Origin: Streptomyces sp. NBRC 110028
Lineage (GTDB): Bacteria > Actinomycetota > Actinomycetes > Streptomycetales > Streptomycetaceae
Assembly (NCBI RefSeq): GCF_001417735.1
Contig: NZ_BBUZ01000028.1
Coordinates: 1 to 64,000 of the forward strand
Direction of reading: 5' to 3'
Length of the DNA: 64,000 bases
Position numbers and translations under genes: made by a program. Under the pieces are notes generated by a model. The model made no database searches and had not been told where the DNA came from. It worked only from the letters and a program-made list of their open reading frames with translations. Positions 1-8,298 of this stretch are shown piece by piece. The stretch's first letter is position 1. The number at the start of each line of letters is the position of its first letter.

Positions 1-1
1 C

Positions 2-223
2 CGTACGATCGCGGCCGCCGACGACCCCGAGGCGACCCGCTCCGAACTGATCGCGGACTACGAGGACACCCTGCTCAACCCGTACACGGCGGCCGAGCGT
101 GGCTACGTCGACGCGGTGATCATGCCGTCCGAGACCCGGCGCCACATCGTCCGGGGCCTGCGCGCGCTGCGCAACAAGCGCGAGCAACTGCCCCCGAAGA
201 AGCACGGCAACATCCCGCTCTAG
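2..223 (+). CDS. pccB: Acyl-CoA (propionyl/acetyl-CoA) carboxylase beta subunit, C-terminal end
   Basis: The last 73 codons of a carboxyltransferase beta subunit; the 5' part lies outside the window. The visible tail (NPYTAAERGYVDAVIMPSET, then a basic segment ending KKHGNIPL) is the standard C-terminus of actinobacterial AccB/AccD/PccB proteins, which move the carboxyl group from biotin to acetyl- or propionyl-CoA to make malonyl- or methylmalonyl-CoA. The epsilon-subunit gene follows 20 bp downstream, as is usual for this pair. I infer that it works with the alpha subunit at 2779-4530. Which acyl-CoA it prefers cannot be told from this fragment. Confidence 0.9.
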   Translation, partial: RTIAAADDPEATRSELIADYEDTLLNPYTAAERGYVDAVIMPSETRRHIVRGLRALRNKREQLPPKKHGNIPL

Positions 224-243
224 GTTCAGGAAGGGCTGTTTCC

Positions 244-450
244 ATGATCCGAATCGTCCGGGGCAATCCCACCCCAGAGGAGTTGGCGGCCGCACTGGCG
301 GTCGTACAAGCACGCGCGGCGGCCGCGTCGGCCGCCGCGCAGGGCGAGGGCGTACCGGAGGAGTGGTCCGATCCGGCCCGCACCATCCCGAGCCACCGCG
401 TCCCGCAGCCCGGCCCCAAGGCGTGGCGCACGACGTACTGGCCCGCCTGA
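244..450 (+). CDS. accE: Acyl-CoA carboxylase epsilon subunit
   Basis: A 68-residue protein opening IRIVRGNPTPEELAAALAVV, the hallmark of the small epsilon subunit that stabilises actinomycete acyl-CoA carboxylase complexes. Its end (PQPGPKAWRTTYWPA) is also typical. The start ATG lies just behind GGAAGGG. It sits 20 bp after the beta subunit and almost certainly shares its transcript. Family knowledge: the subunit has no catalytic role but raises activity of the alpha-beta complex. Confidence 0.92.
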   Translation: MIRIVRGNPTPEELAAALAVVQARAAAASAAAQGEGVPEEWSDPARTIPSHRVPQPGPKAWRTTYWPA

Positions 451-522
451 CCCGGCACCCCGGCTGACCCGATGTCCCGGCTGATCCGGCATATCGGCAC
501 CACCCGGAAATAGCGCCCGCGC

Positions 523-560
523 GCCGTGGCGCCTGAGTACGCGTACTCAGGCGCCACGGC
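523..560. repeat. Perfect 38-bp palindrome between accE and a small gene
   Basis: Bases 523-541 are the exact reverse complement of 542-560 with no spacer; the centre is ACGCGT and the arms begin GCCGTGGCGCCTGAGTA. It lies 72 bp after the accE stop and 26 bp before the start of the small gene at 586. With no loop it would form a poor RNA hairpin but a good cruciform or dimeric-protein site. It could also act as a terminator for the carboxylase operon. There is no T-run next to it. Confidence 0.85.
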
Positions 561-585
561 ATCGCCCGGCCGCACTATCGGTCGC

Positions 586-717
586 ATGCTGTGGTCCGAG
601 CCGCCCGATGAGCCGCCAGAAGAACTACGGCGCGCTCAGGCGATGCTCCGCCGCGTACGGGCCGTCCTGGCGATCGCCGTCATGATCGCCACCTGTCTGC
701 TCACGCTGCACCCCTGA
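586..717 (+). CDS. Small single-span membrane protein, unknown function
   Basis: A 43-residue reading frame: an acidic, proline-rich N-terminus (SEPPDEPPEE), a short arginine-rich stretch, then one hydrophobic segment (VLAIAVMIATCLLTL) reaching nearly to the C-terminus. I chose the ATG at 586 rather than the in-frame GTG at 526, because the latter would lie inside the palindrome at 523-560. No clear ribosome site is visible, so it may be leaderless. Small genes of this type occur between accE and maf in Streptomyces as far as I recall. No function can be given. Confidence 0.5.
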   Translation: MLWSEPPDEPPEELRRAQAMLRRVRAVLAIAVMIATCLLTLHP

Positions 718-740
718 GGGGTGGATCCGCGCCCGCCGGT

Positions 741-1139
741 CTACTGCTTCTTGAAGGAGCGGATCTGGTAGCTGCCCTGGAGATTGCCCCCGTGGCCGGC
801 GGCCGTCGATCCGACGCGCGCGTTGTAGTTGGTCTGCGTGTAGTACTGCACGCGGTGGCCCGTTCCGTTCCACACGGACAGCACGTTCTTGCCGTTGCGG
901 ATGAAGGAACACAGGTCGGCGGTGTTCGCCACCTTCTCCGACGACCACTGGCAGCGGGTGCCACCGCCGTCCCAGCCGCTGTAGATGCAGAACTTCCCCG
1001 GATCGCAGTGGAAGGCCGCCGCGCCGGTGCCGGTCCCCGGGGTTGCCGGGGCCGAGCCGGTGGCGGACGCGGCGGGGGCCGCGCCGAGGGCGGCCGCGAA
1101 GGCGAGCGAGGCGATGGCGAGCGAAGCGGTGCGACGCAT
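741..1139 (-). CDS. Secreted peptidase inhibitor family I36 protein
   Basis: A 132-residue protein with a signal peptide (MRRTASLAIASLAFAAALGA, cleavage expected near ASA, residues 24-26), a short Ala/Gly/Thr/Pro linker, then a compact domain with four cysteines at residues 45, 51, 63 and 77. The segment FCIYSGWDGGG followed by W-S matches the I36 (SMI, Streptomyces metalloproteinase inhibitor) fold. It should be exported and fold with two disulphides. It is read opposite to the carboxylase genes around it and looks like an insertion into that conserved neighbourhood. Its target protease cannot be inferred. Confidence 0.75.
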   Translation of the reverse strand: MRRTASLAIASLAFAAALGAAPAASATGSAPATPGTGTGAAAFHCDPGKFCIYSGWDGGGTRCQWSSEKVANTADLCSFIRNGKNVLSVWNGTGHRVQYYTQTNYNARVGSTAAGHGGNLQGSYQIRSFKKQ

Positions 1140-1348
1140 GGAAAACGTCCCCTTCCGTCGGTGTCCCCGGGCGACCACCCGGGCGGAAGTCAGTCTGGTG
1201 CGACGGAAACGGCCCTCGTCAGGGCGTGCGGAGGGGGCGCGGGAGGCACCCCGGGAGAGTGCGGACGCTCGCCCTCCGCACCATGAGCCGGGGGCTGGCG
1301 GTCGCACCGGTCGCGGACCACCCGCGCCGCCCGCCTACCCTGGTGCGC

Positions 1349-1951
1349 ATGACTGCCCAGCGCGCTCTGATCCTCGCCTCCGCCTCGCCCGCCCGCCTCG
1401 GACTGCTGCGGCAGTCGGGATTCGCGCCGGAGGTGATCGTCAGCGGAGTGGACGAGGACGCGCTGAGCGCCGAGACGCCCGCCGCGCTGGCGCGGGTGCT
1501 GGCGGAGGCCAAGGCGGCGGCCGTGGCCGGGCTGCCGGAGGCCGACGGGGCGATCGTCGTCGGCTGCGATTCGGTGCTGGAGCTGGACGGGCAGGCGCTC
1601 GGCAAGCCCGCGGACGCCGAGGAGGCCACCGCCCGCTGGAAGTCGATGCGCGGCCGGTCGGGCGTCCTGCGCACCGGCCACTGCGTGATCGACACCGCGA
1701 GCGGCCGCCGCACCTCGGCCACCGCCTCCACCACGGTCCACTTCGGCGAGCCGACCGACGCCGAGGTCGCCGCGTACGTGGCGAGCGGCGAACCCCTGCA
1801 CGTGGCGGGCGCGTTCACGCTCGACGGGCGTTCGGCACCGTTCATCGAGGGCATCGAGGGCGACGCGGGCAACGTCATCGGGCTGTCGCTGCCGATGCTG
1901 CGCACGCTGCTGGCCGAGATCGGCGTGGGCATCACCGACCTCTGGGCGTGA
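1349..1951 (+). CDS. maf: Maf-family nucleoside triphosphate pyrophosphatase
   Basis: A 200-residue Maf protein. The N-terminal SASPARLGLLRQSGF carries the phosphate-binding Ser/Arg signature, GCDSVLELDG around residue 74 carries the catalytic Asp, and the C-terminal part (FTLDGRSAPFIEGIEGDAGN) is the conserved substrate loop. Family role: hydrolyses non-canonical or UTP/TTP-type nucleotides to NMP and PPi and is linked to septum control. The ATG at 1349 gives the normal family length; longer in-frame extensions upstream are not family-like. It lies between the carboxylase epsilon and alpha genes. Confidence 0.93.
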   Translation: MTAQRALILASASPARLGLLRQSGFAPEVIVSGVDEDALSAETPAALARVLAEAKAAAVAGLPEADGAIVVGCDSVLELDGQALGKPADAEEATARWKSMRGRSGVLRTGHCVIDTASGRRTSATASTTVHFGEPTDAEVAAYVASGEPLHVAGAFTLDGRSAPFIEGIEGDAGNVIGLSLPMLRTLLAEIGVGITDLWA

Positions 1952-1965
1952 GGTCTGAAAGCGCC

Positions 1966-2424
1966 TCAGGCCGGACTGGGGGCGTCCTGGCCGCCCTCGC
2001 CCTCCGGGGCGGCGGCCCCGCCCCGGGCCAGGCCCTCCGGCTCGTACGCCAGCAAGCTGAGCACCACCAGCCCCAGCACCACCATCAGGCACACGAACGC
2101 GAACCAGCCCGCCAGGCCGATCGAGAACGCGCCCACCACCCCGTGCGTCACCGCGCAGGTGAGCAGCAGGATGCGGCCGGGACGACCGGGCGCGCGGTCG
2201 CGCAGCGCCATGCGGAGCAGCACCGCGCAGCACAGCAGCAGATAGACGCCGAAGACGCCGCCGCCGACCCAAGTCCCCACGGACATCGCGTCGGTGTCCA
2301 TCCCGCCCAGGGACATCCGCTGCCGGTCCACGACCAGGCCCAGGATCCAGTTCAGCAGCCCTATCCCGACCGCCTCCAGCATCAGCGCCACGGCCGCCAC
2401 CGCGGCCACTGGTCTGCGTGCCAC
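1966..2424 (-). CDS. Conserved membrane protein, unknown function
   Basis: About 152 residues with four hydrophobic segments (VAAVALMLEAVGIGLLNWIL; VGGGVFGVYLLLCCAVLL; ILLLTCAVTHGVVGAFSIGL; FAFVCLMVVLGLVVLSLL) and a charged C-terminal tail. The GTG at 2424 is chosen because GGAAG lies about 10 bases upstream; the GTG at 2433 is the alternative. It is read towards maf and away from the carboxylase alpha-subunit gene. No recognisable domain; an integral membrane protein is the only safe statement. Confidence 0.65.
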   Translation of the reverse strand: MARRPVAAVAAVALMLEAVGIGLLNWILGLVVDRQRMSLGGMDTDAMSVGTWVGGGVFGVYLLLCCAVLLRMALRDRAPGRPGRILLLTCAVTHGVVGAFSIGLAGWFAFVCLMVVLGLVVLSLLAYEPEGLARGGAAAPEGEGGQDAPSPA

Positions 2425-2778
2425 CCCGCCCACCTCTTCCGGTTCGACATCGCGAACGCTACTAACGGGTAAGCCGCCCCACAAGAGCTGTGCGAGGAGC
2501 TGTCGCGCGCAGGACCGTGCGGCAAAGTTTCCGCCCCTCGTTCGTAGGGATCCCACAAAGAAACGCGAAGCTCCCCAGCACGGCGGAGCGGGGATCCCGC
2601 CCACAGCGCGGGCTCCGTCGCGGGCCGGAAAACCGGGCGTACCGTGGAGCGACGGGGGATTCGGCTGCCTGCCTCGGGCAGGGTTAACGCTCCGTGTGGT
2701 CAAGCTCACGCCCGAGGGCTTCTCGGCGTGGGGTGTCGCCTGTACCTAAACTCGGCTTGTTTCAAGGAGGGAGCCATC
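2425..2778. other. Divergent intergenic region upstream of the carboxylase alpha subunit
   Basis: A gap of about 350 bp between the membrane-protein gene and the alpha-subunit gene. It should hold promoters for both. I see AAGGAGG at 2764-2770 as the alpha-subunit ribosome site and a few short AT-richer patches (around 2460 and 2685), but no promoter that I can name with confidence and no convincing short gene. Confidence 0.5.
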
Positions 2779-4530
2779 GTGCGCAAGGTGCTCATCGCCA
2801 ATCGTGGCGAGATCGCTGTCCGTGTTGCCCGTGCCTGCCGGGATGCCGGGATCGCGAGCGTTGCCGTCTACGCCGATCCGGACCGGGACGCCGTTCATGT
2901 GCGCGCGGCGGACGAGGCCTATGCGCTGGGTGGTGACACTCCGGCGGCCAGCTATCTGGACCAGGCCAAGGTGCTGGCCGCGGCCGCCGAGTCCGGCGCC
3001 GACGCCGTCCACCCCGGCTATGGCTTCCTCTCGGAGAACGCCGACTTCGCCCAGGCCGTCCTGGACGCCGGCCTGACCTGGATCGGCCCCCCGCCGCACG
3101 CCATCCGCGACCTGGGCGACAAGGTCGCCGCCCGCCACATCGCCCAGCGCGCCGGAGCCCCCCTGGTCGCCGGCACCCCCGACCCCGTCTCCGGCGCGGA
3201 GGAGGTCGTGGCGTTCGCCGAGCAGCACGGCCTGCCGATCGCGATCAAGGCCGCCTTCGGTGGCGGCGGCCGTGGTCTGAAGGTCGCCCGCACCATGGAG
3301 GAAGTGCCCGAGCTGTACGACTCCGCCGTCCGCGAGGCGGTGGCCGCGTTCGGCCGGGGTGAGTGCTTCGTCGAGCGCTACCTGGACAAGCCGCGCCATG
3401 TGGAGACCCAGTGCCTGGCCGACACCCACGGCAACGTGGTCGTGGTCTCCACCCGTGACTGCTCCCTCCAGCGCCGCCACCAAAAGCTCGTGGAGGAGGC
3501 CCCCGCGCCGTTCCTGAGCCAGGAGCAGAACGCCGAGCTGTACCGGGCGTCGAAGGCCATCCTGAAGGAGGCCGGATACGTCGGCGCGGGCACCGTCGAA
3601 TTCCTCGTCGGGACGGACGGCACGATCTCCTTCCTGGAGGTCAACACCCGTCTGCAGGTCGAGCACCCGGTGACGGAGGAGGTCTCCGGCATCGACCTGG
3701 TCCGGGAGATGTTCCGCATCGCCGACGGCGAGGAACTGGGCTACGACGACCCGCCGCTGCGCGGCCATTCCTTCGAGTTCCGTATCAACGGCGAGGACCC
3801 GGGCCGCAACTTCCTGCCCGCCCCGGGCACCGTCACCACCTTCGCCCCGCCCACCGGTCCGGGTGTGCGGCTGGACGCGGGCGTGGAGTCCGGGTCGGTG
3901 ATCGGCCCGGCGTGGGACTCGCTGCTGGCCAAGCTGATCGTCACCGGCGCCACCCGCGCCCAGGCCCTCCAGCGCGCCGCCCGGGCGCTGGCGGAGTTCC
4001 AGGTCGAGGGCATGGCCACCGCGATCCCCTTCCACCGGGCCGTGGTCGCCGACCCCGCCTTCACCAGCGACCCGTTCACCATCCACACCCGCTGGATCGA
4101 GACCGAGTTCACCAACACCATCCCGCCCTACACCGCCGCTCCCGCCACCGACGAGGACGAGGAAGCCGGCGCGCGGGAGACGGTGGTGGTCGAGGTCGGC
4201 GGCAAGCGGCTGGAGGTCTCCCTGCCCGCCTCCCTCGGCGTGGCCACCGCACCCGCGGGCGGCTCGAAGAAGCCCAAGCGCAAGGCCGTCAAGAAGGGCG
4301 GCTCCGCCGCCTCCGGCGACGCCCTCGCCTCCCCCATGCAGGGCACCATCGTCAAGGTCGCCGTCTCCGAAGGCGACACCGTGGCCGAAGGCGACCTCAT
4401 CGTCGTCCTCGAAGCCATGAAAATGGAACAACCCCTCAACGCCCACCGCGCCGGGATCGTCAAGAACCTCAACGCGGACGTCGGCTCCTCCGTCAGCTCC
4501 GGCGCCGTCGTCTGCGAGATCAAGGACTGA
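2779..4530 (+). CDS. accA: Acetyl/propionyl-CoA carboxylase alpha subunit (biotin carboxylase plus BCCP)
   Basis: 583 residues, the full length for this family. The N-terminal biotin carboxylase domain starts KVLIANRGEIAVRVARACRD, contains the ATP-grasp glycine loop (FGGGGRGLKV) and the active-site stretch EVNTRLQVEHPVTEE. A Lys-rich hinge follows, then the biotin carrier domain with EAMKM, Lys548 being the biotinylation site. It carboxylates biotin with ATP and bicarbonate and hands it to the beta subunit. The GTG start at 2779 follows AAGGAGG by 8 bases. Codon use and GC fit the neighbours; nothing is missing. Confidence 0.95.
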   Translation: MRKVLIANRGEIAVRVARACRDAGIASVAVYADPDRDAVHVRAADEAYALGGDTPAASYLDQAKVLAAAAESGADAVHPGYGFLSENADFAQAVLDAGLTWIGPPPHAIRDLGDKVAARHIAQRAGAPLVAGTPDPVSGAEEVVAFAEQHGLPIAIKAAFGGGGRGLKVARTMEEVPELYDSAVREAVAAFGRGECFVERYLDKPRHVETQCLADTHGNVVVVSTRDCSLQRRHQKLVEEAPAPFLSQEQNAELYRASKAILKEAGYVGAGTVEFLVGTDGTISFLEVNTRLQVEHPVTEEVSGIDLVREMFRIADGEELGYDDPPLRGHSFEFRINGEDPGRNFLPAPGTVTTFAPPTGPGVRLDAGVESGSVIGPAWDSLLAKLIVTGATRAQALQRAARALAEFQVEGMATAIPFHRAVVADPAFTSDPFTIHTRWIETEFTNTIPPYTAAPATDEDEEAGARETVVVEVGGKRLEVSLPASLGVATAPAGGSKKPKRKAVKKGGSAASGDALASPMQGTIVKVAVSEGDTVAEGDLIVVLEAMKMEQPLNAHRAGIVKNLNADVGSSVSSGAVVCEIKD

Positions 4531-4550
4531 CGCCGCGACCGCGCTCCACT

Positions 4551-4606
4551 CATCGGCAGGCGTCACCCCGACACGTCCGTTCCAGCGGGGGAGGGGCCTG
4601 CCGATG
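4551..4606. terminator. Hairpin between convergent accA and hydrolase genes
   Basis: CATCGGCAGGC at 4551-4561 pairs perfectly with GCCTGCCGATG at 4596-4606 across a 34-base loop. It sits between two genes whose 3' ends face each other and probably ends transcription from one or both sides. The long loop makes it weaker than a classical terminator. Confidence 0.5.
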
Positions 4607-4620
4607 GTTGTGCCGGGCGG

Positions 4621-5532
4621 TCAGTCCTTCAGCGTCCGCTCCAGGAAGCCCAGCACCGTGTCCGCGTACACATCCGGCTGGGTCTTGATGCCCTGCAGAT
4701 GGTCGGTGTCCGGCAGTGTGTGCACCTCGGCCAGCGGATAGCGCTCGCCCAGCGCCCGTACCCCCTCGGCCGGGATCATCGTGTCGCGCTCACCGGCGAG
4801 GAAGAGCATCGGCGTCCGCTCGTACGCCCCCTCCGCCGCCGGCGGCCACTGCACCCGCAGCATCGCCAGGGCCGACGACGCGGCGACCGTCTCCAGCGCC
4901 TTCCGGGAGAGCCCGGTGCGCAGCGGCCCGGGGATGGGCAGGCCGTCGGCCGCGACGAAGTTGCGGAACAGCGGGGACAGTTCCAGGGCCGGTCCGCTGT
5001 CGCAGATCACCGCGTCGACCGGGCAGTCCGCCGCCCGCCCCAGCAGATAGAAGGAGGGGAAGGCGGAGATGGAGAAGCCGAAGACGGCGAAGCGCGCCGC
5101 CGCGTACTCCTCCGTCGCGCGCAGATGCTTGACGACCGCGACCACATCGTCGGTGTGACGGTCGCTCATGCCCCAGCACGCCGGGTCCGAGACGCTCTTG
5201 CCGTGGTTGCGGTGGTCGAACAGGGCGACCGTGTAGCCCGCCCGGTTCAGCATCGCCGCCTGCGCCAGGCTCGCCGACTTGCTCAAGCCCAGCCCGTGGC
5301 CGAGCACCACCACGCGCGCGGTGTCCCCCGGGATGAGCCACACATGCAGCCCGCGCGGCTTCCCGCTCAGCGGCACCTGGACATCGGTGCTGGTCAGCCC
5401 CAGGTCCTCGGGCTTTTTGTGATGCGGCCGCCGGGGCGGGTGGTAGATGAAATACGAGAGGAAGGCGCCGTAGAACGGAGCCACCGGGAGAGTCGCCGCG
5501 GAGGCCGCCTTCGTCAGGAATCCCGTCGCCAT
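4621..5532 (-). CDS. Alpha/beta hydrolase, probably membrane-associated
   Basis: 303 residues. After a hydrophobic N-terminus (residues 8-30, possible membrane anchor) comes an alpha/beta hydrolase fold: oxyanion HGLG near residue 79, nucleophile elbow GFSIS with Ser154, acid in GERDTM (Asp250) and His278 in DTDHLQ. The complete triad suggests an active esterase or lipase-like enzyme of unknown substrate. The ATG at 5532 has GGGGG 8 bases upstream; the in-frame ATG at 5547 is possible. It is divergent from the phosphopantetheinyl transferase gene. Confidence 0.75.
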   Translation of the reverse strand: MATGFLTKAASAATLPVAPFYGAFLSYFIYHPPRRPHHKKPEDLGLTSTDVQVPLSGKPRGLHVWLIPGDTARVVVLGHGLGLSKSASLAQAAMLNRAGYTVALFDHRNHGKSVSDPACWGMSDRHTDDVVAVVKHLRATEEYAAARFAVFGFSISAFPSFYLLGRAADCPVDAVICDSGPALELSPLFRNFVAADGLPIPGPLRTGLSRKALETVAASSALAMLRVQWPPAAEGAYERTPMLFLAGERDTMIPAEGVRALGERYPLAEVHTLPDTDHLQGIKTQPDVYADTVLGFLERTLKD

Positions 5533-5758
5533 ATCGCAAACCCCCATCACAGATCGTGCCCGGTCGTGCGCGATCGTAGTGGTGTCATCCCGTGACCGGG
5601 CGGGCCGGGAACGGAACGTGTCCGAAGTCACCGGGGGTTTCCGTACGGCAACGTCGCGTCGTGGTAAGGGCGTTGCCGGTGCGGCGGGCGGGTACGGTCG
5701 TCGATGGACGGACGCCGGACGGCGGACACGGATGAACTCCAACGGAGGTAACGGAACA

Positions 5759-6586
5759 GTGCCGCTCATACGCCCGGCCGACGACCCTCCCCTTTCCGAC
5801 GGCTGGGGACCGCTCGCCGCGCCGCCCCGCCCCGAGGACCGCCCCGGCCCCGGCGAGGTCGCCGTATGGCTGCTGCGGATCCCGCCGTCGGCCGCCGCTG
5901 CCGCCGCCCTCGCGGACCGGACGCTGGACGCGGGCGAGCGCGAGCGCGCCGCCGGAATGCGGCACGAGACGGCGCGCGAGCGCTACGTCACCTCGCACGT
6001 GGGGCTGCGGACGGTGCTCGGCGGATATCTGGGGACGGACCCGGCGGACATCGAGTTCACCCGCGAAACCTGTGGCATGCCGGACTGCGACAAGCCGCAC
6101 GGCCGCCCAGCCGTTGCCGGCGAGTCCACCCTGGCGTTCTCGCTCTCCCACGCCGGGGACGCCGCGCTGTGCGCGGTGTCGGGCGGCGCGCCCGTCGGCG
6201 CCGACATCGAGGAGCGCAGCCCGAGGCGCACCGGCGCCCGGCTCGACGGACTGATCGGCCAGTTGCACCCCGGGGAGCGCGCGGCGATCGCGGCACTGCC
6301 GGAGGAGGAGCTGCGGGAGCGGGCGTTCATGAGCTGCTGGGTGCGCAAGGAGGCGTATCTGAAGGGCATCGGCACCGGGCTGCCGGGCGGGCTCCGTACC
6401 CATTACGTCGGCCTCGCGGACCAGCTCGACGCCCCGGCCCCCGCCGACGCGTCCACCCCGCCGGGCTGGGCCTTCGCGGACCTGCCCGCCCCGCCCGGCT
6501 ACCACGCCGCCGTCGCCGTCCGTACCGACCCCGACCGTGCCGACGCGGCCCCGGCCGTGACCTTCACCGGTCTACGGCTGGGGTGA
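5759..6586 (+). CDS. 4'-phosphopantetheinyl transferase, Sfp type
   Basis: 275 residues. Transfers the phosphopantetheine arm of CoA to carrier proteins of polyketide, peptide or fatty-acid synthases. The sequence shows SLSHAG (128-133), the Mg-binding GADIEE (147-152) and the signature WVRKEAYLK (194-202). The GTG start at 5759 is preceded by GGAGG at 5744-5748, which favours it over the ATG at 5732. It stands alone with no carrier-protein gene beside it, so it is probably a general secondary-metabolism transferase for the cell. Confidence 0.88.
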   Translation: MPLIRPADDPPLSDGWGPLAAPPRPEDRPGPGEVAVWLLRIPPSAAAAAALADRTLDAGERERAAGMRHETARERYVTSHVGLRTVLGGYLGTDPADIEFTRETCGMPDCDKPHGRPAVAGESTLAFSLSHAGDAALCAVSGGAPVGADIEERSPRRTGARLDGLIGQLHPGERAAIAALPEEELRERAFMSCWVRKEAYLKGIGTGLPGGLRTHYVGLADQLDAPAPADASTPPGWAFADLPAPPGYHAAVAVRTDPDRADAAPAVTFTGLRLG

Positions 6587-6797
6587 CCGGGTCGGGTACC
6601 TTCGGACGCCCGGCATCCGCTGCATCGTTCCCACCCTGCCACTGGGTGGCCACCGCCGCCCCATACGCCGCCGAGTCCTGGAGCGGCTGGACCTCACGGA
6701 CGTCACCGTCGCCATGAACGACTGGGGAGGAGCCCAGGTCCCACGGGCGCGTACCATCACGGCCGTGGTGTCGGACCCGCGGCGTACCGTCGTGGGT

Positions 6798-7013
6798 ATG
6801 TGCAGATCTATCAAGACGCTCCGCCCGCCGTATGCCGAATCGGTCACCGAGGAGGACATGCGCGCCGCCGCGCTCCAGTACGTACGCAAGATCAGCGGCT
6901 TCCGGCAGCCCGCTCCGCACAACGCCGAGGCGTTCGACAAGGCGGTCGAGGCGATCGCCGCCGCCACCGGGGAGCTGCTGAGCACGCTGGAGGTCAGGGG
7001 CCGCACAACCTGA
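6798..7013 (+). CDS. DUF2277 family protein
   Basis: 71 residues starting MCRSIKTLRPPYAESVTEED and containing AALQYVRKISGF, the conserved core of the DUF2277 family of small helical proteins. No function is known for the family. The ATG at 6798 is used because family members begin exactly with M-C-R; the longer frame from 6714 adds a non-conserved leader. The last five codons and the stop lie inside the left arm of a 29-bp hairpin. Confidence 0.8.
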   Translation: MCRSIKTLRPPYAESVTEEDMRAAALQYVRKISGFRQPAPHNAEAFDKAVEAIAAATGELLSTLEVRGRTT

Positions 7014-7057
7014 ATGGCCCGGGTGTCTCACCCGGGCCATTCAGGTTGTGCGGCCCC
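6997..7057. terminator. 29-bp perfect stem-loop overlapping the DUF2277 stop codon
   Basis: Bases 6997-7025 are the exact reverse complement of 7029-7057, separated only by TCT. The stop codon at 7011-7013 is within the left arm. Such a long perfect stem between convergent genes (the regulator at 7123 reads towards it) is most simply a bidirectional terminator. It has no T-run. Confidence 0.85.
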
Positions 7058-7122
7058 GAAGACGAGATCATCGCGCAGCTGACGTGAACCAGGCGTCCTG
7101 CCGAAGCGTGAGACGCGTGTGA

Positions 7123-8244
7123 TCATGCGGCAAGAGTGGCAGCCGTATCCTTGGCAAGGATTGAAAGCCAGGTGGGTACCTGCGGCTCTCGTTCGATTGT
7201 GCGTAGCACCTTGCGGAGGATGCTCCGGTTTCTTCCGGAACCGACAACACGCAGAAGCGAAGCAATGGACTCTAGTTCCGCTTCCGCCTCGCGCCACGCC
7301 TTTTCATCTTTGAAAGCGGAGAGTAGCCCGATCCGCAAATGCAATGCCCCGCGTCCGTCGGGGATCGTCACATGCTCGATGGCGTTCTGAATGGTTGAGG
7401 TAGCCTGGTCGGCCGCGCCCAGGTCCAGCAATGCAGCCCCCCGATGCCACCTGACCTCGTTATCGTCCACCCACCATGTCCACCCTGGGTCGCGCGGGCT
7501 CAAGGACTCTTCGACTCGGCCCCTGGCCGCGTCGAGGGCGGTCAAAGTGCGGTGGCGATCGCCTGTCTGGGCAAGTGCTCGACCGCGACGCACCTCCGCC
7601 AAGAGCGCGATCCTTGGTGGAACGCGACGCCGGCCGAGAAGCTCATCCGCGATGCGCAGGGCTTCCCCGGGGCGGCCCCGTTCGATGTCGAGCATGGCCA
7701 GCATGTCCAGGGCGAACCATTGCATCGAACGATCCCCGGCATGTCGCGCCAGCATGTGCGATTCCAGGAACGCGGTGCGGGCGGCGTCCCATTGCGCTGC
7801 ATCGAACAGCAGCCATCCGGCAACCTCGGCTGATTCCGCCGCGGCGGCCAGAAAGCCGGTTCGATCCTTTTCTGGGATCGAACCGGCTTCGAGTTTCCCC
7901 TGTGCGGCTTGCCAGACTTGGACAGCGGCGGGCGCTACCGTGTCCCCGCCGTACCGCTCGGCGTGCTGGAGTAAGTGCGTGGCGCTGGCTTTCATGTACG
8001 CGATGTCCGAGCAGGCTCCACCGGGATGCTCGGAGGGTTCCTTCGCTGTGACCAGTGATGCCAAGCTTCCCTCTCCGCCGAGCAGTTGGTCCAGTGCTTC
8101 CGCCAGCCTCGGGGAAGGCAATTGTTTTCCGTTGACGACTCGCGACAGATAACTCACGTCGTAGTTGAGGACCCGGGCGGCGCCTCTCAAGCTTATGCCT
8201 CGTTCCGCGAGTGCGGCGCGGACGTGGGCTGCGAAGTCATCCAT
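7123..8244 (-). CDS. Helix-turn-helix (XRE-type) transcriptional regulator with TPR-like C-terminus, TTA codon
   Basis: 373 residues. The first 60 form an XRE-type DNA-binding domain (GISLRGAARVLNYDVSYLSR with a turn and recognition helix). The rest is alpha-helical and repeat-like (for example AAESAEVAGWLLFDAAQWDA, LLGRRRVPPRIALLAEVRRG), resembling the TPR sensor regions of Streptomyces regulators. Codon 91 is TTA (minus strand of 7972-7974), the rare codon read by the bldA tRNA, so translation is probably restricted to late development. The gene is divergent from three coupled small genes, with palindromic DNA between them. GC looks lower than in the neighbours. Confidence 0.85.
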   Translation of the reverse strand: MDDFAAHVRAALAERGISLRGAARVLNYDVSYLSRVVNGKQLPSPRLAEALDQLLGGEGSLASLVTAKEPSEHPGGACSDIAYMKASATHLLQHAERYGGDTVAPAAVQVWQAAQGKLEAGSIPEKDRTGFLAAAAESAEVAGWLLFDAAQWDAARTAFLESHMLARHAGDRSMQWFALDMLAMLDIERGRPGEALRIADELLGRRRVPPRIALLAEVRRGRALAQTGDRHRTLTALDAARGRVEESLSPRDPGWTWWVDDNEVRWHRGAALLDLGAADQATSTIQNAIEHVTIPDGRGALHLRIGLLSAFKDEKAWREAEAELESIASLLRVVGSGRNRSILRKVLRTIEREPQVPTWLSILAKDTAATLAA

Positions 8245-8258
8245 ACCTGCTCCGAGGT

Positions 8259-8298
8259 GTTGACCGTTGACTCTTCAGTTTAGTCAACGCGGTTCAAC
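8259..8298. promoter_or_regulatory. Candidate operator between the XRE regulator and its divergent operon
   Basis: AT-richer stretch with GTTGACC (8259-8265) and GTTGAC (8266-8271) followed, after 11 bases, by GTCAAC (8283-8288) and then GGTTCAAC (8291-8298). The GTTGAC/GTCAAC pair is a perfect inverted repeat, and the outer pair is imperfect. It lies 15-54 bp upstream of the regulator start and about 100 bp from the divergent gene. An autoregulatory binding site is the simplest reading. Confidence 0.5.

Noticed and set aside
985..2472. Very long antisense and alternate-frame open frames over maf and neighbours
   Set aside because: Arg/Gly/Ala/Pro-rich translations without family features. 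They are shadows created by high GC at third codon positions of real genes.
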